In this document: positions 23,767 through 32,772 of the stretch, in pieces
Layout of the letters: each line of letters opens with the position of its first letter
Numbering within the stretch: position 1 is the stretch's first letter
Origin: UBA1359 sp035411265
GTDB taxonomy: Bacteria > Patescibacteriota > Patescibacteriia > Patescibacteriales > Patescibacteriaceae
Direction: 5' to 3'
Length of the DNA stretch: 38,217 nucleotides
NCBI GenBank assembly: GCA_035411265.1
Contig: DAONSQ010000003.1
Span: 1 to 38,217, forward strand
Notes under the pieces: model-generated
What the model saw: the letters and a program-made list of their open reading frames with translations, nothing else
The model's database searches: none
What the model was told of the DNA's origin: nothing
Made by a program: the position numbers and the translations under genes

Positions 23767-24438
23767 ATGTCTCGAAGGATTCTATTTTTTTTCGGTCCGC
23801 CAGCTTCTGGTAAGGGCACGCAGGCGGAAAGATTGGCTGAACAGCTTGGTTTGCCGGCAATTTCAACCGGTGACTTATTGCGTCGTAACAATCAACTGGC
23901 TGGTGAATATAAGGCTGCTATGAATGAAGGCCAGTTAGTGGCTGATGAAGTTATTAATGAACTTTTGGTAGCTCGCCTTGGTCAGGCTGATGCCGAAAAA
24001 GGTTTTATTTTAGATGGTTATCCACGTACCAAGACCCAGTTTGAATATTTTTATAACAATATTATTAAGCCCGAAGATAAGGCGTGTGCCATTGAAATTA
24101 GCGTTAGTGAGCCGGAAGTTTACAATCGCTTAGCTGGTCGTCGTTTTTGTCCAAAATGCGGGGCTGGCTATCATTTAGTTTATAAGCCCAGTCAACAAGC
24201 TGGTATCTGTGATAAATGTCAGACATCGTTAGAACAGCGGCCGGATGATACTGAAGAAATTATTAAGGAGCGCCTGGGTCTTTATCAGCGAACTATGGGA
24301 CCGCTAGTGGCTCTCTGGTGGCAAATGGGTGAATTAGTTATTATTAAAGGAGAAAAGGAAATCGAACAAGTTAATAATGATATTTTAGAGTCTTTGCAAG
24401 AGGATGGTTTCTTGAAGCTTAGACCGGAAATTATATGA
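23767..24438 (+). CDS. adk: Adenylate kinase, Zn-binding LID type
   Basis: A 223-residue enzyme that interconverts ATP + AMP and 2 ADP. The P-loop GPPASGKGTQ is at residues 10-19, the AMP-binding STGDLLR at about 33-39, and LDGYPRT at about 82-88. The LID domain has Cys128, Cys131, Cys148 and Cys151, the structural zinc site typical of Gram-positive-type adenylate kinases. The gene starts the post-secY unit and overlaps map by four bases (ATGA). Confidence 0.97.
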   Translation: MSRRILFFFGPPASGKGTQAERLAEQLGLPAISTGDLLRRNNQLAGEYKAAMNEGQLVADEVINELLVARLGQADAEKGFILDGYPRTKTQFEYFYNNIIKPEDKACAIEISVSEPEVYNRLAGRRFCPKCGAGYHLVYKPSQQAGICDKCQTSLEQRPDDTEEIIKERLGLYQRTMGPLVALWWQMGELVIIKGEKEIEQVNNDILESLQEDGFLKLRPEII

Positions 24439-25271
24439 TCCATTATAAGACGCCGGAACAGATTGCTTTAATTCGTGAAGGCGGACGCAAGCTTGGTCAG
24501 ATTACAGCACAATTGGCAGCGGCAGTTCGGCCAGGAATTACTACGGCTGATTTGGAGGATTTGCTTTTAAAATTAATTGCCGAAGCTGGCGGTGTGCCGG
24601 CTTTTAAAGGATTCCGTTCTAGTAAGCGCGGCCGGCCATTTCCTACGGCTCTCTGTGCGTCAATTAATCAGCAGATTGTTCATGGCGCAGCTGTTCCGGG
24701 GCGAGTTTTGAAATCAGGTGATATTATTGGTTTGGATTTGGGTATGGAATATCCAGTTGTTAAGCCTGGCGAAAAACCGGCTTGGCCAATCAACAAAATG
24801 GCGCCACATGGTGGTTATTTTACTGACATGGCGGTAACGGTTACGGTTGGCAAAGTTAGTCGGCAAGTGCAAAAATTGGTTAATGTGACTCGGCAATGTT
24901 TGGACATGGCGATTGAAAAAGCTCTTCCGGGCAATACTTTATTGCAAATTGCTCAAGCAATCCAACCTTTGGCGGAAAAAAATGGTTTTAGTGTTGTTCG
25001 TGATTTAGTTGGTCATGGTGTTGGTTTGGGTGTTCATGAAGATCCGCAGATTCCGCACTATGTTTGTAATCAGTATGGTGAGCAAGATTTAGTTTTAAAA
25101 CCAGGCATGGTTATTGCTATTGAGCCAATGATTAGTTTAGGCAGTCCGGAAATTAAAGTTGGCCGTGATGGTTTTGCTTTTGAAACAATTGATGATAGCT
25201 GGAGCGCTCACTTTGAACATACGATTGCAATTACGGCGACTGGTAATCAGATATTAACTTTACCGGAATGA
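24435..25271 (+). CDS. map: Type I methionine aminopeptidase with an insertion
   Basis: A 278-residue enzyme that removes N-terminal Met from new proteins. The metal ligands are all present: Asp101 (GLDLG), Asp131 (YFTDMAV), His194 (GHGVGLGVH), Glu230 (IEPMI) and Glu261 (FEHTIAIT); His83 matches the conserved catalytic His. Asp101 and Asp131 are 30 residues apart, against 11 in E. coli MAP, because of a Pro/Lys-rich insertion around residues 106-125. ATGA overlap with adk and ruvX points to one operon with translational coupling. Confidence 0.96.
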   Translation: MIHYKTPEQIALIREGGRKLGQITAQLAAAVRPGITTADLEDLLLKLIAEAGGVPAFKGFRSSKRGRPFPTALCASINQQIVHGAAVPGRVLKSGDIIGLDLGMEYPVVKPGEKPAWPINKMAPHGGYFTDMAVTVTVGKVSRQVQKLVNVTRQCLDMAIEKALPGNTLLQIAQAIQPLAEKNGFSVVRDLVGHGVGLGVHEDPQIPHYVCNQYGEQDLVLKPGMVIAIEPMISLGSPEIKVGRDGFAFETIDDSWSAHFEHTIAITATGNQILTLPE

Positions 25272-25663
25272 GCGAACCGTTAATTTTTTTAGGAATTGAC
25301 TGGGGTGCTAGTAAAATAGGCTTGGCTATTGGTGATAGTCAAACTAAATTAGCTTTGCCTTATGGTCGCGTTGCAAATTGGTTGGAAGTGGCGGCGGTTA
25401 TTAAAAGAGAACAACCCGACAAATTAATTATTGGCTGGCCACAAGGCTTACTAAGCAGAGATGATAAAATTCATCAAGGCTGGACTGATTTTGTTGTTCA
25501 AGCTAAGGCTAGCGGTTTGCCAGTAGAGTTAATCGATGAGCGATTAAGCACTCAGGCAGCCGATCGGTTAATTAATCATCAAAAAGCAGCTGCCGATCAG
25601 GACGCAATTGCAGCAATGCTTATTTTGCAAGGCTTTTTGGAACAATATGAGCTCAACCACTAG
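25268..25663 (+). CDS. ruvX: RuvX/YqgF-family nuclease (16S rRNA processing or Holliday-junction resolvase-like)
   Basis: A 131-residue RNase H-fold protein. The acidic active-site residues are Asp11 (GIDWGASKIGLAIGD), Glu91 (LIDERLST) and Asp112 (DQDAIAAML). The E. coli homologue is linked to pre-16S rRNA 5'-end maturation, while others show Holliday-junction resolvase activity. It overlaps map by four bases and recO by 17. Its ATG is preceded by A, an exception here, and is likely translated by coupling. Confidence 0.92.
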   Translation: MSEPLIFLGIDWGASKIGLAIGDSQTKLALPYGRVANWLEVAAVIKREQPDKLIIGWPQGLLSRDDKIHQGWTDFVVQAKASGLPVELIDERLSTQAADRLINHQKAAADQDAIAAMLILQGFLEQYELNH

Positions 25664-26291
25664 TGAAAGGTTGTTAATTTTAAAACGACGCCAACATCAC
25701 GAACACGACGCTATTGTTACAGCTTTTAGTCCACAGCGTGGCCGTTTGAATTTACTAGCTCGTGGCGTGGCTAAACCGCAATCGAAATTGGCCGGACATT
25801 TAGAACCGCTAACCATCGTTGACGGTCTAATTGTTTGGAGTCAGCGGCCACTTTTAAGTTCAGCCACTAGTCGCCAATCGTTTATTGGTTTAAAAGATCA
25901 GTTGGCGGCGATAGTTTTGGCGGGTCAAGTGGTTAATCGTCTACTAGCTTGGTGTCCAGTTGGTCAAGCTTTGCCTGCCGCTTGGCATGATTTGGTGGAC
26001 TTGTTTGATTTTTGGAATCAAGCACCGCGCAGTTTAGCGACTATAACCTGGTCAGCTCAAATAGTGGAGTGGCGTTTAGCTCACTATTTAGGCTATGCTC
26101 CAGATTTAAGTAGTGGTAAAATAACTGATAGCCAGATTAGGGTGTCGACTCCAGTTGTTCAATTATTGGAACAAGCCTTGGCTGATAATTGGTTAGAATT
26201 GACGAAACCAGGCCCATCACCTACAATTTTAGAACAGGTAACTGATTTTTTTAATCAGTGGTTTAATTTTTTGGATAATAATTTATGTTAA
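25647..26291 (+). CDS. recO: DNA repair protein RecO, shortened form
   Basis: A 214-residue protein starting at MSSTTSERLLIL; a longer open frame exists but would lie wholly within ruvX. The N-terminal OB-fold has 'ILKRRQHHEHDAIVTAFSPQRGRLNLLARGVAKPQSKLAGHL' style segments. It is shorter than the usual ~240 residues and the C4 zinc-finger seen in many RecO proteins is missing, with only two Cys in the protein. RecO loads RecA onto SSB-coated gaps. It overlaps ruvX and aspS, which suggests tight coupling. Assignment rests mainly on the N-terminal half. Confidence 0.8.
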   Translation: MSSTTSERLLILKRRQHHEHDAIVTAFSPQRGRLNLLARGVAKPQSKLAGHLEPLTIVDGLIVWSQRPLLSSATSRQSFIGLKDQLAAIVLAGQVVNRLLAWCPVGQALPAAWHDLVDLFDFWNQAPRSLATITWSAQIVEWRLAHYLGYAPDLSSGKITDSQIRVSTPVVQLLEQALADNWLELTKPGPSPTILEQVTDFFNQWFNFLDNNLC

Positions 26292-28084
26292 GAACACATA
26301 CTCTAGGCGAGCTTCGCGCTACTGATAAAGGTCAAAGCGTGATTGTGGCTGGCTGGGTGCAATCTTGCCGCAATCTAGGCGGCCTGATTTTTATTGCTCT
26401 TCGTGATCATTATGGCATCACTCAAGTGGTAATTGATCCTGCTACTCAACCAGAGATTGCTGCTTTAGCTCAAGAACTTAGAGATGAATTTGTAATTAAA
26501 GTTAGCGGTCAAGTTAGTTTACGGCCAGAAAACATGGTTAATCAAACAATGCCAACTGGTGAAATTGAGATAACCGTTACCGCTTTGGAAATTTTAAGCC
26601 GTTCTTTGCCTTTACCATTTAGTCTGGCTGAAGATAAGGTTGGCTTGGCTAATGAAAGTTTGCGCTTAGAATACCGTTTTCTTGATTTACGTCGACCCAG
26701 TTTACAAGAAATGCTAGCCTCCAAAGATCAATTGATTCGTCGACTTCGTCAGTATTTTCAAAACCAAAATTTTACTGAAATTCAAACGCCGATTTTAGCT
26801 AATTCTTCACCAGAAGGTGCGCGCGATTTTTTGATTCCTTCACGAATTTATCCTGGCCATTGCTACGCCTTGCCACAAGCACCACAGCAATTTAAGCAAC
26901 TATTGATGATTGGCGGGCTGGACCGTTATTTTCAGATTGCGCCTTGTTTTCGTGATGAAGACACTCGCCTCGATCGTCATTATGGCGAATTCTATCAGTT
27001 GGATTTGGAAATGAGCTTTATTGATAGCGAAGAAGATATCTGGCAGATTATCGAGCCGCTGATGGTCCAATTAACCAATGAATTTAGTGATAAGAAGATT
27101 ATCGATTTAGTTGACAATCGTTTTCCGCGTTTAACTTGGCATGAGGCTATGGAGCGTTATGGTTCAGACAAGCCTGATTTGCGTTTTGCTTTGAGCATCA
27201 AGTCAACTAGCCAGCTCTGGTCAGCCAGTAATTTGTCAATTTTTAAAGATATTTTGGCTGCGGGCGGGGTTATTAATAGTTTGATTTTGCCAGAAGCTTG
27301 TAAGTTGAGCCGTAAACAATTAGATGAATTGGTTGAACTAGCCAAGAAGAAAGGTTTGGGCGGTTTGGGTTATTTAATTGCTGGCAATGATGGTTGGCAG
27401 GGCAGTTTAGCTAAAAACACTGAACCGGAAATCTTGCAAAGCTTGCAAAAAGATTATGAGGTAACTAATGGTCAGACTGTTTTAGTGGCAGCTGGTCCAT
27501 GGCTGGAAGTTTGCCAGGCTCTAGGGGCTGTTCGTGGTCAAATTGCTAAATGGTTTGATTTAGCTGATAAAACACTGGCGGCTTGGTGTTGGGTAATTGA
27601 TTTTCCATTTTTTGAAGCCGGTGAAACAGCAACTGGAATTGATTTTGCCCACAATCCTTTTTCTATGCCTAAAGGCGGTTTAGAGGCTTTGAAAAATAGT
27701 GATCCACTCCAGATTGTCGCCCACCAATTCGATTTAGTGCTTAATGGTTTTGAAGTGGCCAGTGGAGCTATCCGTAATCATCAGCCGGAAATCATGTATC
27801 AAGCTTTCAAATTAGTTGGTTATGAACAGGTTGAAGTTGATCGTCGTTTTGGGGCAATGATTGAGGCTTTTAAATATGGCGCACCGCCGCATGGCGGTAT
27901 TGCTCCGGGCATCGACCGTTTGCTCATGGTGCTTAAAGACTATGATTCAATTCGTGATATTTATGCTTTTCCTAAAGATGGTCAAGGCCGAGATTTGTTA
28001 ATGAAGAGTCCGAGTCCAGTTGATCAAAAACAGTTGGATGATTTGAATTTAGCCTGGAAGGTTAAAGAAAATAAACAAGCCTAG
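26285..28084 (+). CDS. aspS: Aspartyl-tRNA synthetase, bacterial type
   Basis: A 599-residue class II synthetase. An N-terminal OB anticodon-binding domain (about 1-105, with RTHTLGELRA and VAGWVQSCRNLGG) is followed by the catalytic core: motif 2 around FRDEDTRLDRHYGEFYQLDL and motif 3 around GIAPGIDRLLMVL. The extra GAD domain between them marks the bacterial form. At motif 2 the usual 'RADRQPEFTQ' is replaced by 'RLDRHYGEFYQ', with an extra residue. Whether it also charges tRNA-Asn cannot be judged without gatCAB and asnS. It overlaps recO by seven bases. Confidence 0.96.
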   Translation: MLRTHTLGELRATDKGQSVIVAGWVQSCRNLGGLIFIALRDHYGITQVVIDPATQPEIAALAQELRDEFVIKVSGQVSLRPENMVNQTMPTGEIEITVTALEILSRSLPLPFSLAEDKVGLANESLRLEYRFLDLRRPSLQEMLASKDQLIRRLRQYFQNQNFTEIQTPILANSSPEGARDFLIPSRIYPGHCYALPQAPQQFKQLLMIGGLDRYFQIAPCFRDEDTRLDRHYGEFYQLDLEMSFIDSEEDIWQIIEPLMVQLTNEFSDKKIIDLVDNRFPRLTWHEAMERYGSDKPDLRFALSIKSTSQLWSASNLSIFKDILAAGGVINSLILPEACKLSRKQLDELVELAKKKGLGGLGYLIAGNDGWQGSLAKNTEPEILQSLQKDYEVTNGQTVLVAAGPWLEVCQALGAVRGQIAKWFDLADKTLAAWCWVIDFPFFEAGETATGIDFAHNPFSMPKGGLEALKNSDPLQIVAHQFDLVLNGFEVASGAIRNHQPEIMYQAFKLVGYEQVEVDRRFGAMIEAFKYGAPPHGGIAPGIDRLLMVLKDYDSIRDIYAFPKDGQGRDLLMKSPSPVDQKQLDDLNLAWKVKENKQA

Positions 28085-28087
28085 GTT

Positions 28088-29212
28088 ATGGAGGTCCGGA
28101 CTTGGCTTGAGCTGGATAAGTCGGCCCTAACTAGCAATTTTCAGGCTTTGCGTGGTTTTTTAGATGCGCGGTGCCTGCTTTTGGGGGTGGTTAAATCTAA
28201 TGCTTATGGCCATGGACTAATTGATTTTTCTCAGCAGTTGGTCGAATTGGGAGCTAACTGGCTAGGGGTCGATTCAATCACTGAAGGACTAGCTTTACGG
28301 CGAGCTGGCATTACGGTGCCGATTTTGATTTTAGGCTATACCATGCCCAATCTTTTAAGTCTGGCTCGACAAAATAACTGCAGTGTGACAATCTCTAGCT
28401 GGGAAAATTTGCGAGCTTGGGCTGCTTTGCCAGAAAATGAACGGCCGCAAGTTCATCTTAAGCTAGACACAGGTATGACTCGTCAGGGTTTTATGGAGCA
28501 TGATTGGCCAGAAGTTTTTGCTTTTTGGCAAAAACAAGCTGGAGATAATTCTTTGGAGGGTCTTTATACTCATTTGTCTTCAGCCAAAAACCCAGCTTTT
28601 CCTCAATATACGCAAAAGCAGCTGGCTAATTTTGAGCAGGCTAGCCAATTGGTTAAAAATTATGGTCAAAAACCACTTCGTCATGCTGCGGCAACAGCTG
28701 GCGCTTTGCTTTTTCCAGAAACTCACTTTGATATGGTGCGTTACGGCATTGGCCTTTATGGCCTTTGGCCAGCTTTAGCGGTTAAAGAATTTTTAACTGA
28801 GCGTTTGACCTTAAAACCAGTTCTTAGTTGGCGCAGCTTGATTTCTGAAATTAAGAGTGTGCCCAAGGGTACAGCCATTGGCTATGATGGTGTCGAGAAA
28901 ATGTGGCGTGATGGCCGCTTAGCCATTGTGCCGATTGGCTATTGGCATGGCTTTGATCGTGGACTTTCTAGTATCGGCCATATCTTAATTAATGGGCAGC
29001 GAGCTCGAGTTGTCGGGCGGGTTTCAATGGATATGATCATTGTTGACGTTACTGATATCCAGGATGTTCAAGTCGGTCAAACCATTACGTTGCTTGGTCA
29101 AGATGAGGAACAGGAAATTACAGCCGATGAAATTGCTGGCTTGCTCGATACTAGTTGTTACGAAATCATTACTAGACTAAATCCACTAATGAAAAAACTT
29201 ATTATTAATTAA
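28088..29212 (+). CDS. alr: Alanine racemase
   Basis: A 374-residue PLP enzyme making D-alanine for peptidoglycan. The PLP lysine is Lys36 in VVKSNAYGHG and the second catalytic base Tyr266 is in AIGYDG. The phosphate-binding region RYGIGLYG (about 218-225) and 'RVSMDMIIVDVT' are also present. The usual GYADG motif downstream of the Tyr reads GYWHGF here, a lineage-specific variant. It begins three bases after aspS and is close to dacA, which removes D-alanine from the same cell-wall peptides. Confidence 0.95.
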   Translation: MEVRTWLELDKSALTSNFQALRGFLDARCLLLGVVKSNAYGHGLIDFSQQLVELGANWLGVDSITEGLALRRAGITVPILILGYTMPNLLSLARQNNCSVTISSWENLRAWAALPENERPQVHLKLDTGMTRQGFMEHDWPEVFAFWQKQAGDNSLEGLYTHLSSAKNPAFPQYTQKQLANFEQASQLVKNYGQKPLRHAAATAGALLFPETHFDMVRYGIGLYGLWPALAVKEFLTERLTLKPVLSWRSLISEIKSVPKGTAIGYDGVEKMWRDGRLAIVPIGYWHGFDRGLSSIGHILINGQRARVVGRVSMDMIIVDVTDIQDVQVGQTITLLGQDEEQEITADEIAGLLDTSCYEIITRLNPLMKKLIIN

Positions 29213-29216
29213 AAAT

Positions 29217-30146
29217 ATGTCAGACAACAACCAATCGCCAAAGTTTAGTTTCTTTTATTTGTTATCTTTAATTTCGCTTTTGTTTACGGCTTTGCCAGCG
29301 GGCATGGTCGCTTTCCAATTGATTAACAAATGGTTACCTGATCCGCTAACTGGTTATACGGCTAGTTATTCCTCAGGCAATCTAAAATTTGCTTTATCTT
29401 CCTTATTGATTGCAGTGCCGGTTTATTTTTGGACAATGTTCCAAATTAATCGCGGCTTAGTTAAAAAAGAATTGGAACGGAAAGCTGATCTACGTCGCTG
29501 GTTAATTTATTTCACTTTACTGGTAGCGGCTGTGGTAATGCTCGGTTGGTTAATTGCTTTATTTTATCGCTACCTTGATGGCGAATTAACTGGCCAATTC
29601 TTGGCTAAATCAGGCGTGGCAATTGCTATTTCAGCCACTATTTTCCTGTTTTATCGTTATGATTTACGTCGTGATCCAGAAGAAAAAAAGGATCGTCGCA
29701 ACTTAAAGTTATTTGCTTGGCCGATTATTACAGTTTTGGTCGGTTTATTTGTTGGCGGCTTAATGATTGCGGAAAGCCCCAAGCAGGCTCGTGATCGCCG
29801 CTTTGATGAACGCTTGGTTAGCACTTTTTATCAAATTGATAGCTCTCTTAGTACTTATTATGAACGTAACAAAAAATTGCCAGCTAAATTAACTGAATTA
29901 ACAGTTAGTCCTTATTTTTTGGATCAAAAAGCCTTGAAAGCTAGTGATGGTCAAGAAATTGTTTATAAACCTGGCGAAAATGGTAAGTATCAATTGTGTG
30001 CAACTTGGCGGACCAGCAACCAGGAAGAAAACGGCGTGCGAACCCTTGGCCTAGAAAGATGGCCGCATCAAATTGGTTGGCAATGTTTGGAGCAGGCTAT
30101 TTGGACTGATCCCAAGACTATGGCTGAACCGGTTTCGGTTAAGTAA
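29217..30146 (+). CDS. DUF5671-type membrane protein
   Basis: A 309-residue protein with hydrophobic helices near residues 9-32, 56-76, 96-116, 130-146 and 165-185, then a soluble C-terminal domain. The N-terminal half resembles DUF5671 membrane proteins common in Patescibacteria: a phenylalanine-rich first helix followed by 'LINKWLPDP' and a helical bundle. The C-terminal part has 'FYQIDSSLSTYYERNKKLPA' and 'YKPGENGKYQLCATW', which recalls pilin-like or extracellular beta domains with a helix-then-sheet pattern, but this is a guess. No enzyme motif is visible. It lies between alr and dacA, so an envelope role is likely. Confidence 0.65.
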   Translation: MSDNNQSPKFSFFYLLSLISLLFTALPAGMVAFQLINKWLPDPLTGYTASYSSGNLKFALSSLLIAVPVYFWTMFQINRGLVKKELERKADLRRWLIYFTLLVAAVVMLGWLIALFYRYLDGELTGQFLAKSGVAIAISATIFLFYRYDLRRDPEEKKDRRNLKLFAWPIITVLVGLFVGGLMIAESPKQARDRRFDERLVSTFYQIDSSLSTYYERNKKLPAKLTELTVSPYFLDQKALKASDGQEIVYKPGENGKYQLCATWRTSNQEENGVRTLGLERWPHQIGWQCLEQAIWTDPKTMAEPVSVK

Positions 30147-30152
30147 GACTTA

Positions 30153-31037
30153 ATGTCTAAACAGCGCTTAACAATAATCTTATTATTTAACCTCACTCTT
30201 TGGCTCGGGGCTGGTTGGTGGTCAGCTAGCCAGCCGGCAGCGCCAACAATTGCTAAACCAACCTCAACTATAGCTTGGCCTAATTTTCAAGTTTGGCCAG
30301 CTAGTAGTACTTTGGTGTGGTCGCCGGATAAGGGGATTTTGGTAAGCCAAGACAGCCGCCGGCTGCGGCCGATTGCTAGTTTGAGTAAGATGATTACTGC
30401 CCTGGTGGTTCTAAATGAAAAACCTAATTGGCAGGCTCACTATAAGTTGAAAAATGAAGATGAACGCTACGGTAATATTTCTTACATCTATCCAGGGGAA
30501 GAAATTAGTATTAATGATCTTTGGCATTTGAGCTTGATGGCTTCTGATAATACTGCCACTCAAGCCTTAATTCGTGCAGTTGGTTTAAGTGATGATGATT
30601 ATCGACAGAAAGTTAAAGCTTTGGCCGAACGGCTACAGATTAAAGACCTGACAATTGACGAATCAACTGGTCTCAGTACCAAAAATCAGGCTAGTGCTGA
30701 AGCAATTGCCATAATTACTCGTGAAGCCCTGAGTCAAGAAAAAGTTCGTGAAGTCGCTTCACTAGCTCGTTATGAAATTAAGACAGCTAAGGGCCGGAGT
30801 CAGCAAGTGACCAATACCGATGCTTTTGTCAGAGGTGCAGCTACTTTGCCGCAAGGTTGGGAGATTGTTGGCGGCAAGACTGGTTATATTGATGAAGCTG
30901 GCTATTGCTTTGCGGCTCTATGGCAAGACAAGCAAGGTCAAACAGTGGTTAGTGTGATTTTGGGAGCGCAAGCTAAAGAAACTAGATTTTCATTAACGAA
31001 AGATTTAATTAATTACGCTACTAAAAAATACTACTAG
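30153..31037 (+). CDS. dacA: D-alanyl-D-alanine carboxypeptidase, S11 family
   Basis: A 294-residue penicillin-binding protein that trims stem peptides of peptidoglycan. After an N-terminal hydrophobic signal/anchor (about 7-24) come the three active-site motifs: SLSK (Ser76 to Lys79), SDN in LMASDNTATQ, and KTG in VGGKTGYIDEAGY. It lacks the C-terminal domain and amphipathic anchor of PBP5, so it is the short form and is held in place by the N-terminal helix. It starts six bases after the DUF5671 gene. The gene name is by family only. Confidence 0.9.
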   Translation: MSKQRLTIILLFNLTLWLGAGWWSASQPAAPTIAKPTSTIAWPNFQVWPASSTLVWSPDKGILVSQDSRRLRPIASLSKMITALVVLNEKPNWQAHYKLKNEDERYGNISYIYPGEEISINDLWHLSLMASDNTATQALIRAVGLSDDDYRQKVKALAERLQIKDLTIDESTGLSTKNQASAEAIAIITREALSQEKVREVASLARYEIKTAKGRSQQVTNTDAFVRGAATLPQGWEIVGGKTGYIDEAGYCFAALWQDKQGQTVVSVILGAQAKETRFSLTKDLINYATKKYY

Positions 31038-31077
31038 TTCTAGGCAAAACATTTATTTATGATAAACTATAGAGCAT

Positions 31078-31812
31078 ATGGGAAAATTAATTGTCGGTAA
31101 CTGGAAAATGTCTTTAGGCTATCAGGCGAGTTTGCTTTTAGCTCAAGACTTAAAGAATTTAGTGATTAAATCAGGCCATCAGGTTGTGGTCTGTCCTAGT
31201 TCAGTTGCTGTGGCTAGGGTTGGTGAAATCTTGAGAGATAGCCAAGTGGCTTTGGGTGCACAAAATGTGGCCGCAGCTTTACCTGGAGCGTTCACTGGTG
31301 AAACTAGCGTGGAAAGCTTAGTTGAAATCAATTGTCAATATATTATTTTGGGCCATAGTGAGCGGCGTCAATTTTTGGCCGAAACCAATCAACTGGTCCA
31401 TGATAAATTACAGGCCATTTTAGAGCGCAGTCAGATTATACCGATTATTTGTGTTGGTGAAGATTTGGCTACTCGTCAAGCCGGTCAAGCTGAAGCTTGG
31501 GTTAAAAAACAAGTTGAGGAAGCTTTGGCTGGTTTTGATCAGACTGCTGGCCAACGCTTGGTAATTGCCTATGAACCAATTTGGGCAATTGGTACTGGGG
31601 AGACTAGCACTCCAGAGCAAGCTGAAGCTATGCACCAATTTATCCGTCAGACAGTTAAAGCTTTAGGTGTTGCTGATTGTCGCATCCTTTATGGCGGCAG
31701 CGCTAAGCCGGAAAATGCGGCTAGCTTGCTTAAGATGGCTAATATTGACGGTTTGCTGGTTGGCGGCGCTAGCCTTACTGCTGAGAGTTTTGCTCAAATT
31801 GTCAATTCTTAA
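31078..31812 (+). CDS. tpiA: Triosephosphate isomerase
   Basis: A 244-residue glycolytic enzyme interconverting dihydroxyacetone phosphate and glyceraldehyde-3-phosphate. Active-site residues are Lys10 (GNWKMS), His93 (LGHSERR) and Glu166 (AYEPIWAIGTG), and the phosphate loop ILYGGSAKPENA is present. It follows dacA after 40 bases, where a TGA+TAAACT extended -10 may serve as a weak promoter. No other glycolytic gene is next to it. Confidence 0.97.
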   Translation: MGKLIVGNWKMSLGYQASLLLAQDLKNLVIKSGHQVVVCPSSVAVARVGEILRDSQVALGAQNVAAALPGAFTGETSVESLVEINCQYIILGHSERRQFLAETNQLVHDKLQAILERSQIIPIICVGEDLATRQAGQAEAWVKKQVEEALAGFDQTAGQRLVIAYEPIWAIGTGETSTPEQAEAMHQFIRQTVKALGVADCRILYGGSAKPENAASLLKMANIDGLLVGGASLTAESFAQIVNS

Positions 31813-31814
31813 AT

Positions 31815-32648
31815 ATGTTATTAATTTGGCTAAGTGTCAGCGCTTTAATTATTGCGTTAGCGGTTATTTTTTGGGTTTTTTGCCATAAAATGCCAGTGCT
31901 AGCTAATATTGATGTTGATAATTTGCCAGCCGAACGGGAAGCAGCTAAAAAGCAGGCGATTATTGACGATCGGATTCGTCGCCAATTGGCAGAAAAAGGT
32001 TGGTGGTGGCGTAATTTTATTAGCCCGCTTTATGGTCGATTTAAAGATTTTTTTTGGCGAATTTATGGTCATTTACATAAAATTGATCGACAACATTGGC
32101 GAGCACGCTTGCAAGACCGCGGCTTGAATTGGCAGAAGGCTAAGCAGTTGGTGGATGAAGCCGATGAAGCTTATAAGAAAGGTGATTTAGCTCAAGCTGA
32201 ACGTTTAGCCGTGGAATCTTTGGAATTAGACAAGAGCCAGATTGAGAGTTTTGTTGTCTTGGCTGAAATCTATGAAGAACAAAAAAAATATTTAGAAGCT
32301 GAGGAAACTTGGTCATATGTAGTCAAGCGTTTGGATCAAAAATATCGGGCCGATCTGTCGCGTGGCCGCGAAGATGAAGCCCATGAGGCTTGTCGCCAAT
32401 TAACTGAATATGAGTGTTCGCTTGGGCAATTATGCCTTAGAAATGAACATTTAGAGCAGGCTGATTATTATTTGCGGGAAGCTTTAAGGTTAGAACCAAA
32501 AAATCCGCGTTATCTTGACACTATGTTGGAAATTAGTATAATAAGAAAGGATCGCGTTGCCGCGGTAACTATTTTCGATACTTTAGCTGAGGTTGATCCA
32601 ACCAATGCTAATCTGGCTGATTATCAGGAACAGATCCGCCAATTATAA
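31815..32648 (+). CDS. Membrane-anchored TPR protein
   Basis: A 277-residue protein with one N-terminal hydrophobic helix (about 2-22), a basic region, and then tetratricopeptide repeats from about residue 110 to the end. The repeats show the typical pattern of A/G-x-x-x-x-x-A-x-x-x-x-x-x-A-L, such as KKGDLAQAERLAVESLELDK, and 'YLREALRLEPKNPRYLDTMLE'. TPR proteins are protein-protein scaffolds, so this is likely an adaptor at the cytoplasmic membrane face. It starts two bases after tpiA and ends four bases before tRNA-Thr, so its message probably includes the tRNA. Confidence 0.8.
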   Translation: MLLIWLSVSALIIALAVIFWVFCHKMPVLANIDVDNLPAEREAAKKQAIIDDRIRRQLAEKGWWWRNFISPLYGRFKDFFWRIYGHLHKIDRQHWRARLQDRGLNWQKAKQLVDEADEAYKKGDLAQAERLAVESLELDKSQIESFVVLAEIYEEQKKYLEAEETWSYVVKRLDQKYRADLSRGREDEAHEACRQLTEYECSLGQLCLRNEHLEQADYYLREALRLEPKNPRYLDTMLEISIIRKDRVAAVTIFDTLAEVDPTNANLADYQEQIRQL

Positions 32649-32652
32649 AATC

Positions 32653-32728
32653 GCCGTCGTAGCTCAGTTGGTAGAGCGTTTCCATGGTAAGGAAAAGGTC
32701 TCGGGTTCGAATCCCGACGACGGCTCCA
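32653..32728 (+). tRNA. tRNA-Thr (anticodon GGU), CCA encoded
   Basis: GCCGTCG pairs with CGACGGC; the anticodon arm TTTCC-ATGGTAA-GGAAA carries GGU and the T-arm is TCGGG-TTCGAAT-CCCGA. Discriminator U is followed by an encoded CCA. The tRNA starts four bases after the stop of the TPR gene, so it is likely released from that transcript. Confidence 0.95.
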
Positions 32729-32732
32729 GTTT

Positions 32733-32759
32733 AACAAGCCGTCACTCGGGCTTGTTTTT
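32733..32759 (+). terminator. Terminator after tRNA-Thr
   Basis: AACAAGCC (32733-32740) pairs with GGCTTGTT (32749-32756), followed by T-run bases. It ends the long adk-to-tRNA run. Confidence 0.85.
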
Positions 32760-32772
32760 AATTAGGGTGGCC

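Noticed and set aside
32593..32772. Open frame extending the LTA-synthase-like protein 60 residues upstream
   Set aside because: It runs through the tRNA-Thr gene and its terminator; the protein family begins with the membrane helix at the ATG at 32773.
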